A stretch of DNA of 64,000 bases. Source: Sphingomonas mollis. Its GTDB lineage: Bacteria; Pseudomonadota; Alphaproteobacteria; Sphingomonadales; Sphingomonadaceae. This document shows, in pieces, positions 29,052-38,165 of this stretch. The translations under genes and the position numbers were made by a program. Positions within the stretch are counted from its first letter, which is position 1, and each line of letters begins with the position of its first letter. The stretch lies in assembly GCF_016427505.1 (NCBI RefSeq), contig NZ_JAELXS010000004.1, forward strand, positions 310,001 to 374,000, in the 5' to 3' direction. The notes under the pieces were generated by a model. The model did no database searches, was not told the origin of the DNA, and saw nothing but the letters and a program-made list of their open reading frames with translations.

Positions 29052-30587
29052 GTGACCAGTTCCGTCACCCATGTCTGGCGGCTCCTGAAATGGGGCCGCA
29101 TCCTCGCGCGGTACGGGGCGCTGAGGGGTATCGAGCGCGATCCGAACACGCCCGCACCGGTGCGCCGCCTCGCCCGCATTGCCCGGCTCGGCGCGCGGGT
29201 GCCGGCGGTGCCGCGCTATGCCGATGCGTTCCAGGCGATCGGGCCGGCGGCGATCAAGCTGGGGCAGTCGCTCGCCACCCGGCCCGATCTGGTCGGCGAG
29301 GAAGCGACGCACGACCTGTTGCGGTTGCAGGACCAGTTGCCGGCCATCCCGTACGAGACGATTCACGAGGCGATGCGTGCCGGGCTGGGCCGCGATCCCG
29401 CGTTGTTCTTCAGCAGGATCGAGGAAACGGCGGTGGGCGCCGCCTCGATCGCGCAGGTCCACCGCGCCGTCACCACCGAGGGCCGGCAGGTCGCGGTGAA
29501 GGTGCTGCGGCCCGGCGTGGAGGAAGAATTCGCCCGCGCGATCGACACCTATCAATGGGCCGCCGCCCAGCTGGAGGCGATGAGCCCCGAGGCGCGGCGC
29601 CTGCGCCCGCGCCTGACGATCGAGAACTTCCGCCGCTGGACGCTACGAGAGCTGAATTTCCGGCGTGAGGCGGCATCGGCATCGGAACTGGCGGAAGCGA
29701 TGACCGCCGAGCCGGAATTCGTGATCCCGAAGGTCGACTGGGCACGATCGACCGCCAAGGTACTGACGATCGAGTGGATAGACGGCATCAAGCTGTCTGA
29801 TCGCCCCGCGCTGATCGCCGCCGGATACGACCTGCCGAAACTGGCGCAGACGCTGATCCGCGCGTTCCTGCGCCAGGCCATCGCGGAAGGTTTCTTCCAT
29901 GCCGACATGCATCAGGGAAACCTTTTTGCATTGCCCGGCGACCGGATCGCCGCGATCGATTTCGGCATCATGGGCCGGATCGACCGTCGCGCGCGGGTGT
30001 GGCTGGCGGAGATCCTCTACGGCCTGATTACCGGCAACTATAAGCGTGTCGCGGAAATCCATTTCGAGGCGGGATATGTGCCGGCGCACCACAACGTCGC
30101 CGAATTCGCCACCGCCCTGCGCGCGGTCGGCGAGCCGATGCGCGGGTTGCCTGTGAAGGATATGTCGATCGGCATGATGCTGGACGGCCTGTTCTCGATC
30201 ACCCGCGATTTCGACATGGTGACGCAGCCGCATCTGTTGCTGCTCCAAAAGACGATGGTGATGGTGGAGGGCGTGGCGACCAGCCTCGATCCCGACATCA
30301 ACCTGTGGGACTCGGCGGCACCGTTCGTGCGCGAATGGATACGCACCGAGTTGGGACCGGAGGCGGCGATCGCCGACCGGCTGATCCTCGATTTCCGCAC
30401 ACTGGCGTGCCTCCCCGATCTCGTCCGCCGGATCGAGGCGCATTATCCCGCCCCCGGTGGTGAGCCCCCCGCCCTGCCGATGAAGGAGGTCGAGGTCGTG
30501 CGGATCGGCGGTAGCTGGCGTTATGCGGTGGTCGCGGGTCTATCGGCCGCGGCCGGCGTCGCCGCTACCTTCGGCCTGCTGCACTAG
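29052..30587 (+). CDS. ubiB: Ubiquinone biosynthesis kinase-like protein UbiB
   Basis: 511 residues from GTG. ABC1/ADCK family: the KxGQ motif (AIKLGQSLATRPDLVGEEATHDLLRLQD), an Ala-rich nucleotide loop (VGAASIAQVHRA), a catalytic-like HADMHQGNLF and a metal-binding IDFGIMG. Two hydrophobic segments at the C-terminus (YAVVAGLSAAAGVAATFGLL) anchor it. Atypical kinase/ATPase that supports ubiquinone assembly at the membrane. Confidence 0.96.
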   Translation: MTSSVTHVWRLLKWGRILARYGALRGIERDPNTPAPVRRLARIARLGARVPAVPRYADAFQAIGPAAIKLGQSLATRPDLVGEEATHDLLRLQDQLPAIPYETIHEAMRAGLGRDPALFFSRIEETAVGAASIAQVHRAVTTEGRQVAVKVLRPGVEEEFARAIDTYQWAAAQLEAMSPEARRLRPRLTIENFRRWTLRELNFRREAASASELAEAMTAEPEFVIPKVDWARSTAKVLTIEWIDGIKLSDRPALIAAGYDLPKLAQTLIRAFLRQAIAEGFFHADMHQGNLFALPGDRIAAIDFGIMGRIDRRARVWLAEILYGLITGNYKRVAEIHFEAGYVPAHHNVAEFATALRAVGEPMRGLPVKDMSIGMMLDGLFSITRDFDMVTQPHLLLLQKTMVMVEGVATSLDPDINLWDSAAPFVREWIRTELGPEAAIADRLILDFRTLACLPDLVRRIEAHYPAPGGEPPALPMKEVEVVRIGGSWRYAVVAGLSAAAGVAATFGLLH

Positions 30588-30604
30588 AGCGCGCGAGTCC
30601 GGAC

Positions 30605-31675
30605 ATGCGCCGCCGTCCACTCCTGTTGATCCAGCCCACCAGTCTGGCCGGCCTCGGACGATCGCCGGCCCGGATATTGCTCGGAACGCTGCTCGCGCTC
30701 GTTCTCGTCATACTGATGATGGGCGGTATCACGGCGCTCGACCTGACCGATCGACTGGTGTTCGACGAGACGCTGGTCGAGCGGGTGCGCCATGGCGGCA
30801 CCTTTTACTCGATGGCCGCCGATACGCTGCGCGGTGAGGGTTCGCCGTTGCGGCCTGCGTTGTTCTTTCCGGTGCCGACGCTGCCGATGATCGCCGCGAT
30901 GGTGCCAACGTTCCTGTTGATCGCCGCACTGTGGATACTGGCAGCGGCGACGGTGGCGGCGTGGAGCGCCCGGTTGGCGCCATTGTGGATCGGGCTGCCG
31001 GGGCGCGCGGTGACGCTGGCGCTGCTGATCGCCGGGGTCGCCAGCGCGGTGCGTGCCGATCTGGCGGTGATGCCGGAGGTGTGGGCCGGCCTGTTGATCG
31101 CGCTGTCGCTGGCCGTCCGCCATCCGGGTCGCTGGCTGGAGGCGGCAGCGCTGGGGCTGGCCGCGGCGCTGCTCCACGGCGTTGCGGCGCTGTACCTGAT
31201 CGTCATGGCGGCCTGGGCTTGGCGGGACCATGGCCGGCGGGAGGCGATCGGCTGGGTGCTGGCGATCGCGGCGCTGCTGCCGGTCCTGGCCCTGCACGGC
31301 CAGGCGGCGGCGGCGGTCGTCGGGCCGCTCGATACCGCGACGATGTTCTGGCAGGCGATGGTCAATCCGGTCAATGCGCTGGGAACCCTCGCCGCGATGA
31401 CCTATGCGGCCGCCCTGCCGGCCGGGGTCGGCGCGGTGCTGGTGCTGGTGTCGCTGATCGGCTGGACGACGTGGCGCGATGACGCGGCCCGGCGGGTGGC
31501 GACGACGCTGGTGGTATTCATCGCCGTCGTGATCGTAGGCGGCAGTGCGGCGACCGCGCTGCTGGTCGCGCCGGTCGCGCTGCTGGGGCTGGCGTTCGTG
31601 CCCGACCTGCTCCGCGAACTCATGACGGTCGCCCTCGACAGGCGGCGCATCACCGTGACAAGGATGTTCCGGTGA
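30605..31675 (+). CDS. Unknown polytopic membrane protein between ubiB and coaBC
   Basis: 356 residues, not recognised. About eight to nine hydrophobic segments (near 27-46, 95-118, 130-148, 158-170, 178-200, 215-235, 262-285, 300-320). The loop after the first helix (about 47-93) includes FDETLVERVRHGGTFY. The layout, with a large first loop holding acidic residues and FYSMAADTLR, resembles GT-C type membrane glycosyltransferases, but this is a resemblance only. Its TGA overlaps the coaBC GTG start (GTGA), so it is firmly part of the ubiE-ubiB-coaBC-dut transcript. Confidence 0.75.
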   Translation: MRRRPLLLIQPTSLAGLGRSPARILLGTLLALVLVILMMGGITALDLTDRLVFDETLVERVRHGGTFYSMAADTLRGEGSPLRPALFFPVPTLPMIAAMVPTFLLIAALWILAAATVAAWSARLAPLWIGLPGRAVTLALLIAGVASAVRADLAVMPEVWAGLLIALSLAVRHPGRWLEAAALGLAAALLHGVAALYLIVMAAWAWRDHGRREAIGWVLAIAALLPVLALHGQAAAAVVGPLDTATMFWQAMVNPVNALGTLAAMTYAAALPAGVGAVLVLVSLIGWTTWRDDAARRVATTLVVFIAVVIVGGSAATALLVAPVALLGLAFVPDLLRELMTVALDRRRITVTRMFR

Positions 31676-32844
31676 AGCGCATCCTGCTCATCGTCGGGGG
31701 CGGCATCGCCGCCTACAAGGCGTGCGAGCTGATCCGCCTGCTGCGCCGTCGCGGTCACGCGGTACGCTGCGTCCTGACCGAGGGGGGCAGCCACTTCGTC
31801 ACGCCGATGACGCTCGCCGCGCTGTCGGGGGATCAGGTCTATACCTCGCTGTGGGATCTGAAGGACGAGGCGGAGATGGGCCATATCCAGCTCAGCCGCG
31901 AGGCGGATCTGGTCGTCGTCGTGCCCGCGACCGCCGACCTGCTCGCCCGCATGGCGAGCGGGCAGGCAGGCGATCTGGCGACGACGCTGTTGCTGGCGAC
32001 CGACAAGCCGGTGCTCGCCGCGCCGGCCATGAACGTGCGGATGTGGCGCCATGCGGCCACCGTCCGCAATGTCGTCACGCTGCGCGCGGACGGCGTCACG
32101 ATCATGGAGCCGGACGAAGGCGACATGGCGTGCGGTGAATATGGTCCCGGACGCCTGCCCGATCCCGCCGTCATCGCCGATACGATCGACCGCCATCTGG
32201 GCATCGGCCATCGCCCCTTGAGCGGCCGGCACGCGCTCGTGACTGCCGGTCCGACGCATGAGCCGATCGATCCCGTCCGCTATCTCGCCAACCGCTCCTC
32301 CGGCCGGCAGGGCTTCGCCATCGCCGGGGCGCTGGCCGCGTTGGGTGCGCGAGTGACGCTGGTCGCAGGACCGGTGACGCTGCCCACCCCATTCGGCGTC
32401 GATCGCATCGACGTCCAGACCGCGCGCCAGATGGCAGCGGCAGTCGCTACCGCCCTGCCCGCCGACGTCGCCGTCATGGTCGCGGCAGTCGCCGACTGGC
32501 ATGTCGCTGCGGCACCGCAGAAGATGAAGAAGGGAGACGCGCCGGCATCGCTGACGCTGGTGGAGAACCCGGACATCCTTGCCGCGCTGTCGCAAGGGCC
32601 GGACCGTCCGCCGCTGGTCATCGGCTTCGCGGCCGAGACCGAACGGGTGATCGAACACGGCGTCGCCAAACGCATCCGCAAGGGTTGCGACTGGATCGTC
32701 GCCAACGACGTGTCGGGCGACGTGATGGGCGGTCCCGACAACAGCGTGCATCTCGTCACCGCCGACGGTGTAGAAAGCTGGGATAACCTGCCCAAGGAAC
32801 AGGTCGCCGCGAGGCTCGCGCAACGTATTGCCGATACGCTATAG
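31672..32844 (+). CDS. coaBC: Phosphopantothenoylcysteine decarboxylase/synthetase
   Basis: 390 residues from GTG. CoaC half: [16 protein letters not shown], the PAMN motif and the substrate lid with Cys ([14 protein letters not shown]). CoaB half: [32 protein letters not shown] and VANDVS. Makes 4'-phosphopantetheine in coenzyme A synthesis by coupling cysteine to phosphopantothenate and then decarboxylating. Confidence 0.97.
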   Translation: MKRILLIVGGGIAAYKACELIRLLRRRGHAVRCVLTEGGSHFVTPMTLAALSGDQVYTSLWDLKDEAEMGHIQLSREADLVVVVPATADLLARMASGQAGDLATTLLLATDKPVLAAPAMNVRMWRHAATVRNVVTLRADGVTIMEPDEGDMACGEYGPGRLPDPAVIADTIDRHLGIGHRPLSGRHALVTAGPTHEPIDPVRYLANRSSGRQGFAIAGALAALGARVTLVAGPVTLPTPFGVDRIDVQTARQMAAAVATALPADVAVMVAAVADWHVAAAPQKMKKGDAPASLTLVENPDILAALSQGPDRPPLVIGFAAETERVIEHGVAKRIRKGCDWIVANDVSGDVMGGPDNSVHLVTADGVESWDNLPKEQVAARLAQRIADTL

Positions 32845-32852
32845 GCCACGCC

Positions 32853-33296
32853 ATGACGACGATACGCATCGCGGTAAAGCGACTGCCGAACGGCCTGGAC
32901 CTGCCACTGCCTGCCTATGCCACCAGCGGTGCAGCGGGAATGGACGTGGTCGCAGCCGAGTCCCTGACGCTACAGCCGGGCGGACGGGCCGCCATCGCGA
33001 CAGGCTTCGCCCTTGCCATTCCCGAGGGGTATGAGGTTCAGGTGCGCCCGCGATCGGGACTGGCGCTGAAGCATGGCATCACCTGCCTGAATACGCCCGG
33101 CACGATCGATCACGATTACCGGGGCGAGGTGAAGGTCATCCTGACCAACCTCGGCGACGAACCCTTTGCCGTGGTGCGGGGCGAGCGAATCGCACAACTG
33201 GTCCCGGCCGTTGTCCAGCGTGCCGCGCTGGTCGAGGTGGCCGAACTGGACGACACCGTTCGGGGATTGGGCGGCTTCGGATCGACCGGGCGATGA
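32853..33296 (+). CDS. dut: dUTP diphosphatase
   Basis: 147 residues. The five trimeric dUTPase motifs are present, including [28 protein letters not shown] and the C-terminal GGFGSTGR that closes over the active site. Removes dUTP and supplies dUMP. Nine nt after coaBC. Confidence 0.97.
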   Translation: MTTIRIAVKRLPNGLDLPLPAYATSGAAGMDVVAAESLTLQPGGRAAIATGFALAIPEGYEVQVRPRSGLALKHGITCLNTPGTIDHDYRGEVKVILTNLGDEPFAVVRGERIAQLVPAVVQRAALVEVAELDDTVRGLGGFGSTGR

Positions 33297-33676
33297 TCGC
33301 CGCCCTGCTCCTCGCCGCGACGCAAGCGGCACTGTCGCCCCCGCCGGTCGCCGACTGGGACCGATTGCCGGCGTTCCCCGTTCCGCGCGCCGCCGACATC
33401 GTCGATGGCGCGGCATTCGTCAGAGGCGAAATCGAATCGGGGCATTGCCATCCGGTGCCGGCCCCCGCCACGGGCGGCGTCCGGTTAATCGCGCCTGTCG
33501 CGATCCTGGTGGGGCCGACCGGTATCGTCCGTCAAATCGTGCCACAGGCAATCGGTTGCCCTACGATCGAGCAGTATACGGTAGGGTATCTGTTGTCGTT
33601 GACCCGCACCGGCGCTGGAGCCGCACCATCGCCCGAACCCGGCTGGTACAGGCTGGTCGTCAGTTATCGCTGGTAG
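33293..33676 (+). CDS. Hypothetical exported protein coupled to dut
   Basis: 127 residues, not recognised. A short N-terminal hydrophobic segment ([15 protein letters not shown]) suggests export. The middle ([41 protein letters not shown]) has the strand-helix feel of TonB C-terminal-like domains, followed by [12 protein letters not shown]. Two Cys (HCHP and GCPT) could pair. The start overlaps the dut stop (ATGA). Confidence 0.65.
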   Translation: MIAALLLAATQAALSPPPVADWDRLPAFPVPRAADIVDGAAFVRGEIESGHCHPVPAPATGGVRLIAPVAILVGPTGIVRQIVPQAIGCPTIEQYTVGYLLSLTRTGAGAAPSPEPGWYRLVVSYRW

Positions 33677-33795
33677 ACGGCAATCTGACCCGATGGCCTC
33701 GTTACTGCCGAAAACACGCCGGAACGACGCAAAACATGACTTTCGCTAACCCTGTTTCATCGGTTAGAAGCCAGATGCGGTGCCGCGAAAGTGTT

Positions 33796-33830
33796 GCAGT
33801 ACTGCATCGCCGCAAAACACTTTTGCGGCG
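33796..33830. promoter_or_regulatory. Two adjacent palindromes before the small membrane peptide gene
   Basis: GCAGTACTGC (33796-33805) is a perfect 10-bp palindrome. It is followed by a perfect 10-bp inverted repeat CGCCGCAAAA-CAC-TTTTGCGGCG (33808-33830). Both lie 75-110 bp upstream of the gene at 33904. They may be operators or a leader hairpin. Confidence 0.4.
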
Positions 33831-33903
33831 TGCCGTATTGTCGGGTTGTCTTGCATGCCGTTGTATGTAAGGGGGTTCGGCGAGATTATTAAGGGAGTTC
33901 AAC

Positions 33904-34149
33904 ATGCGTCTTGGGAAGTATCTCATGGCTGCCGCTGCAGCCACTCTGGCCGTTGCGCCTGCAATGGCCGCTCCGGTCAATGCCGCTTCGAGCCTGTCGG
34001 TTGCCAAGTCGGCTCGCGCCGGTTCGGCTTCGGCGAAGAAGAACGAGCTCGCCGGTGGCGGCATCATCGTTGCGATCATCGCAGCGGCTGCCGTTGTCGC
34101 AGGCATCGTGATCGTCGCTGACGAAGACGACAACGCCGACAGCAACTAA
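33904..34149 (+). CDS. Small Gly/Ala-rich membrane or exported peptide
   Basis: 81 residues, unknown. Signal peptide MRLGKYLMAAAAATLAVAPAMA, a short polar part with basic residues (AKSARAGSASAKKNELAGG), one long hydrophobic helix (GGIIVAIIAAAAVVAGIVIV) and an acidic tail ADEDDNADSN. The gene has its own GGGAG ribosome site and its own strong terminator, so it is expressed alone. Topology would leave the acidic tail outside the helix. I know similar short proteins only as hypotheticals in sphingomonads. Confidence 0.75.
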   Translation: MRLGKYLMAAAAATLAVAPAMAAPVNAASSLSVAKSARAGSASAKKNELAGGGIIVAIIAAAAVVAGIVIVADEDDNADSN

Positions 34150-34171
34150 GTCTCGACTTAGCTGTTAGAGA

Positions 34172-34199
34172 ATAGCGGTCTTCGGGCCGCTATTTTTTT
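34172..34199 (+). terminator. Rho-independent terminator
   Basis: ATAGCGG / CCGCTAT stem with a TTCG-containing loop, followed by seven T residues, 22 nt after the stop of the small peptide gene. Confidence 0.9.
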
Positions 34200-34258
34200 G
34201 CCTGCCGCCATTCAGGGCGGTCGGTTGCGGACGGGCCACACGCCTCTATAGCGGCAGC

Positions 34259-35017
34259 ATGCTCTCAGACGCGGAACTCGAACGCTACGCCCGCCATATC
34301 GTGCTGCGGGAAATCGGTGGGGCCGGGCAATTGCAACTGAAGCGCTCCACCATCGTCATTATCGGCGCCGGTGGTATCGGCTCTCCAGCCATCCAGTATC
34401 TCGCCGCTGCGGGTATCGGCCGACTGGTGCTGATTGATGACGACGTCGTCGAGCCATCGAACCTTCAGCGGCAGACCATTTTTGCCACAGCCGATCGCGG
34501 CCGACCAAAGGTAACGGCCGCCGCCGATCGCGCGATGGCGATCAATCCCCAGGTCGCCGTGGATATTCACCAGCGTCGCGTTGCCGCCGACAATGTCGCT
34601 GCGCTGATCGCCGGCGCGGATGCAGTCATCGATGGCTGCGACAATTTCGAAACCCGCTTGCTGGTGGCCGATGCGACGCAGGCGGCGAAGGTGCCGTTGA
34701 TCTCCGCGGCGGTCGATCAGTTCGAGGGGCAGCTGGCGGTGTATCGCGGGTGGCAGGCCGACAAGCCCTGTTACCGGTGCTTCGTCGGCGACGACCCGGC
34801 ACGCGCGGATCGCAGTTGCGCCGATGTCGGCATCCTCGGCCCGGTCACCGGCATATTGGGCAGCCTCGCCGCGCTGGAAGCGATCCGTGCGGTGGTGCCG
34901 TTCGGGGAGGACAGCGCCGGCACCATGTTGCTGGCCGACCTGCTCTCCCTCCGTTTCCGGACGCTGCGGCTGCCGAAGGATCCGGGGTGTTCCGCCTGTG
35001 GTCAGTCGGCGGTGTAG
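34259..35017 (+). CDS. moeB: Molybdopterin-synthase adenylyltransferase (MoeB/ThiF family)
   Basis: 252 residues. Nucleotide-binding GAGGIGS at 36-42, the E1-like block LIDDDVVEPSNLQRQ, Cys187 in the SCADVGILGPV segment, and a zinc site formed by Cys171/Cys174 and Cys244/Cys247. Adenylates the C-terminus of a small sulfur-carrier protein (MoaD or ThiS). No rhodanese domain. The partner is not nearby, so ThiF is an alternative name. Ends 16 bp inside the convergent epimerase gene. Confidence 0.88.
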   Translation: MLSDAELERYARHIVLREIGGAGQLQLKRSTIVIIGAGGIGSPAIQYLAAAGIGRLVLIDDDVVEPSNLQRQTIFATADRGRPKVTAAADRAMAINPQVAVDIHQRRVAADNVAALIAGADAVIDGCDNFETRLLVADATQAAKVPLISAAVDQFEGQLAVYRGWQADKPCYRCFVGDDPARADRSCADVGILGPVTGILGSLAALEAIRAVVPFGEDSAGTMLLADLLSLRFRTLRLPKDPGCSACGQSAV

Positions 35018-36000
35018 GACCGATACCAGTCGACGAACCGGGGAACGCCCGTGTCGATCGGCGTGGTCGGCGCGAACCCCAGATCTCGGATCGTGTCGTC
35101 GATATCGGCAAAGGTCGCCGGCACATCGCCCGGTTGCATCGGTTGCAGGTCGCGGATCGCCGGGCGGCCACACGCCGCCTCGATCACGTCGATCAGACGG
35201 CCGAGCGGTTCGGATCGATTATTGCCCAGATTATAGATCGCATGCGGTGCGCCGCTGCCGCCCGGCTTCACCCGGTCATCGTCCAGCGGCGGCCGATCGA
35301 GCGCCGCCACGATGCCGCTGACGATGTCGTCGATATAGGTAAAGTCGCGCTGCATCCGTCCCTCGTTGAAGACACGGATCGGCTTTCCTTCGAGAATAGC
35401 CTGCGTAAACAGCCAGACGGCCATATCCGGTCGCCCCCACGGACCATAGACGGTGAAGAAGCGCAGCCCCGTCTGCGGCAGGCGATAAAGATGCGCGTAG
35501 CTTTCGCTCATCAACTCGTCCGACCTTTTGGTTGCGGCATAGAGCGAAACGGGCAGATCGACGGGATTGCCCACCTTGAACGGCATCGTCGTGCTGCCGC
35601 CATAGACCGAGGATGACGAGGCATAGACCAGGTGGCCGACCCGCCGCCGGCGCCCGAGTTCCAGCAGGTTGAGGTGCCCGACGATGTTCGCCCGCGCATA
35701 GGCATGCGGATTCTCGATCGAGTACCGCACGCCGGGTTGCGCGCCGAGATGGACGATCCGGTCGATCGTGGAGGACGCCAAGGCTTCCTCCAGCGCCGCC
35801 TGATCGGCAAAATCGACGGGCACGAACCGCACGCGGCCGCTATGACGGCGGTCGAGATCCGCCAGTCGTGCCCGCTTCAGTGCGGGATCGTAATAATCGT
35901 TCAGGTCGTCGACACCGATTACCGTCTCGCCCCGCGTGGCGAGACGATCCGCCACGTGATAGCCGATGAACCCGGCGACGCCCGTGACGAGGGTAGTCAA
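35002..36000 (-). CDS. NAD-dependent epimerase, UDP-glucuronate 4-epimerase type
   Basis: 332 residues, extended short-chain dehydrogenase. NAD site GVAGFIG at 7-13, VDDLNDYYDPALKRARL (a block typical of UDP-glucuronate epimerases), catalytic YAATK at 154-158 and the RFFTVYGPWGRPDMA motif. Would interconvert UDP-glucuronate and UDP-galacturonate for surface polysaccharide. Its start overlaps the galU stop, and ugd at 46327 could supply UDP-glucuronate. Confidence 0.88.
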   Translation of the reverse strand: MTTLVTGVAGFIGYHVADRLATRGETVIGVDDLNDYYDPALKRARLADLDRRHSGRVRFVPVDFADQAALEEALASSTIDRIVHLGAQPGVRYSIENPHAYARANIVGHLNLLELGRRRRVGHLVYASSSSVYGGSTTMPFKVGNPVDLPVSLYAATKRSDELMSESYAHLYRLPQTGLRFFTVYGPWGRPDMAVWLFTQAILEGKPIRVFNEGRMQRDFTYIDDIVSGIVAALDRPPLDDDRVKPGGSGAPHAIYNLGNNRSEPLGRLIDVIEAACGRPAIRDLQPMQPGDVPATFADIDDTIRDLGFAPTTPIDTGVPRFVDWYRSYTAD

Positions 36001-36857
36001 CCGAGCAATGTCCGGGCGAATTCGCGCACCGCGGGGCCGATATCCTCGCGGGCCAGTGCCAGCGCCAGATTTGCCTGGATGTACCCGGTCTTGTCGCCGC
36101 AGTCGTACCGCTTGCCGTCAAAAGTGAAGCCATGGAACGGCTGACGACCGATCAGCTTGGCCATCGCGTCGGTCAGCTGGATCTCACCGCCAGCGCCCGG
36201 CTCCTGCACGTCGAGGATGTCCATCACCTCGGGCTGTAGGATGTAACGGCCGGGGATCATCAGGTTGGACGGCGCCTTGCCCTTCGGCTTTTCGACCAGC
36301 GCGGTCACCTCGGTCAGGCGGCCGTCGACCTTGCCCGGCGAGATGATCCCGTATTTGTCGGTTTCGCTGTCCGGCACTTCCAGCGCGCCGATCACGTTGC
36401 CGCCGACTTCGTTATAGGCCTCGACCATCTGGCGGAGGAAGCCGCCGACCATCAGTTCGTCGGGCAACAGCACCGCAAAGGGCTCGTCACCTACGATCTC
36501 CCGCGCGCACCAGACGGCGTGACCGAGACCCAGCGGTTCTTGCTGCCGGACATAGACCGGGCTGCCCGGCCGCTGACGGATACCCTCGATCAGCGCCATG
36601 GACTTGCCGCGCGCCTTCATTGTCGCTTCCAGTTCGTAGGAAACGTCGAAATGATCCTCCAGCGCGCTCTTGCCGCGGCCGGTGACGAAGATGATCTGCT
36701 CGATTCCCGCCTCGCGCGCTTCCTCGACCGCATACTGGATCAGCGGCTTGTCGACGACGGTCAGCATTTCTTTCGGCATTGCCTTGGTCGCCGGCAGGAA
36801 CCGCGTTCCAAGTCCAGCGACAGGCAACACTGCCTTACGTACCGGCTTGATCGACAT
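35997..36857 (-). CDS. galU: UTP-glucose-1-phosphate uridylyltransferase
   Basis: 286 residues. Nucleotidyltransferase N-terminus KAVLPVAGLGTRFLPATKAMPKEML, then VVDKPLIQYAVEEA and PDELMVGG. Makes UDP-glucose, the precursor for UDP-glucuronate and for surface glycans. Start at 36857 (MSIKPVRKAV) is the family N-terminus. Divergent from wecB with about 105 bp between starts. Confidence 0.95.
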   Translation of the reverse strand: MSIKPVRKAVLPVAGLGTRFLPATKAMPKEMLTVVDKPLIQYAVEEAREAGIEQIIFVTGRGKSALEDHFDVSYELEATMKARGKSMALIEGIRQRPGSPVYVRQQEPLGLGHAVWCAREIVGDEPFAVLLPDELMVGGFLRQMVEAYNEVGGNVIGALEVPDSETDKYGIISPGKVDGRLTEVTALVEKPKGKAPSNLMIPGRYILQPEVMDILDVQEPGAGGEIQLTDAMAKLIGRQPFHGFTFDGKRYDCGDKTGYIQANLALALAREDIGPAVREFARTLLG

Positions 36858-36962
36858 GTGTTGACGTCCTTCTGGTCTGCGGTGCACCCGCGATCCGCGG
36901 CTGCCCTTTAATTCTCCTATGTTGAGCTCTTGTTAAACAGCAATCCTCTATCGCCCAAAACC

Positions 36963-38132
36963 ATGCGGTCGCGCCGGATTCTCGTCGTGTTGGGTACACG
37001 GCCCGAAGCGATAAAGCTGTTTCCCGTGATCCGCGCCTTGTCCGCACGGCGAGAGCTGAGCGTCCGTACCTGCGTGACCGGCCAGCATCGCGGATTGCTG
37101 GATCAGGTGCTGGCGATTGCCGATCTGGTGCCGGATATCGACCTGGACCTGATGGCCGCCGGGCAGAGCCTGGATGAACTGACCGCCCGGATGGTCGTGG
37201 CGCTCGGCCGGGTGATGGATGCGGAGCGGCCAGATCTTGTCATCGTACAAGGCGATACCACCACTGCCTTTGTCGGCGCGCTGACCGCGCATTACCGGGG
37301 TATCCATGTGGGGCATGTCGAGGCCGGGCTGCGCTCTGGCAATCTCTGGCACCCCTGCCCCGAGGAAGCGAATCGCCGGATGATCGGGCGGATCGTACAG
37401 CATCACTGGGCGGCTACCGATTCGGCGGCGGCGGCGCTGATCGCGGAGACGACCGATCCTGCGACGATCCATGTGACGGGCAATACCGTGATCGACGCCC
37501 TCCACTGGATGCGCGACCGGATTGCCGCCACGCCATCGCTGGCGGCGGGACTCGATCCCATCGTGGAGCGCATCGCCGGCCGGCGCATGGTGCTGGTGAC
37601 GACGCATCGGCGGGAGAATTTCGGCGAGGGTATGGCATCGATCGCCATGGCGATTCGCCGGATCGCCGAGCGGGATGACGTCGCCGTCCTGTTTCCGATG
37701 CATCCCAATCCACAGGTTACCGGCCCGATGGACGCGTTACTAAGCAACGCGCCGAACATCATCATTACGGCGCCCCTCGATTACCCGCATTTCGTTCGCG
37801 CGCTGGCACTGGCGCATATCGTTCTGACCGATTCGGGCGGCGTGCAGGAGGAAGCGCCCGCGTTCGGCAAGCCGGTGCTGGTGATGCGCGAGACGACGGA
37901 GCGGCCCGAGGGGATCGCGGCCGGCACTGCACGGCTGGTCGGCACCGATGCGGATCGCATCGTCGCGGCGGTAACCGATCTGATGGACGACAAGGCCGCC
38001 TATGCACGGATGGCGCGGGCGCACAGTCCGTTCGGGGATGGCCATGCGGCGGCGCGGATCGCCGATCTGGTGGTGGCCGCTCTTCAAGTGATTGAGGGCA
38101 ATGACACACGAGGTTGCGGCGGCGCAGCGTGA
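36963..38132 (+). CDS. wecB: UDP-N-acetylglucosamine 2-epimerase (non-hydrolysing)
   Basis: 389 residues. Blocks VLGTRPEAIKLFPVI, VTGQHRGLLDQVL, VQGDTTTAFVGAL, HVEAGLRSGNLWHPCPEEANRR and TDSGGVQEEAPAFGKPVLVMRETTERPE are those of WecB/MnaA. Interconverts UDP-GlcNAc and UDP-ManNAc. ATG at 36963 is preferred over an upstream TTG. No UDP-ManNAc dehydrogenase (WecC) is nearby, so the final sugar is unknown. Confidence 0.94.
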   Translation: MRSRRILVVLGTRPEAIKLFPVIRALSARRELSVRTCVTGQHRGLLDQVLAIADLVPDIDLDLMAAGQSLDELTARMVVALGRVMDAERPDLVIVQGDTTTAFVGALTAHYRGIHVGHVEAGLRSGNLWHPCPEEANRRMIGRIVQHHWAATDSAAAALIAETTDPATIHVTGNTVIDALHWMRDRIAATPSLAAGLDPIVERIAGRRMVLVTTHRRENFGEGMASIAMAIRRIAERDDVAVLFPMHPNPQVTGPMDALLSNAPNIIITAPLDYPHFVRALALAHIVLTDSGGVQEEAPAFGKPVLVMRETTERPEGIAAGTARLVGTDADRIVAAVTDLMDDKAAYARMARAHSPFGDGHAAARIADLVVAALQVIEGNDTRGCGGAA

Positions 38133-38165
38133 AGTTTATAGGCCCCTGACCCTGGGACCCCATCT

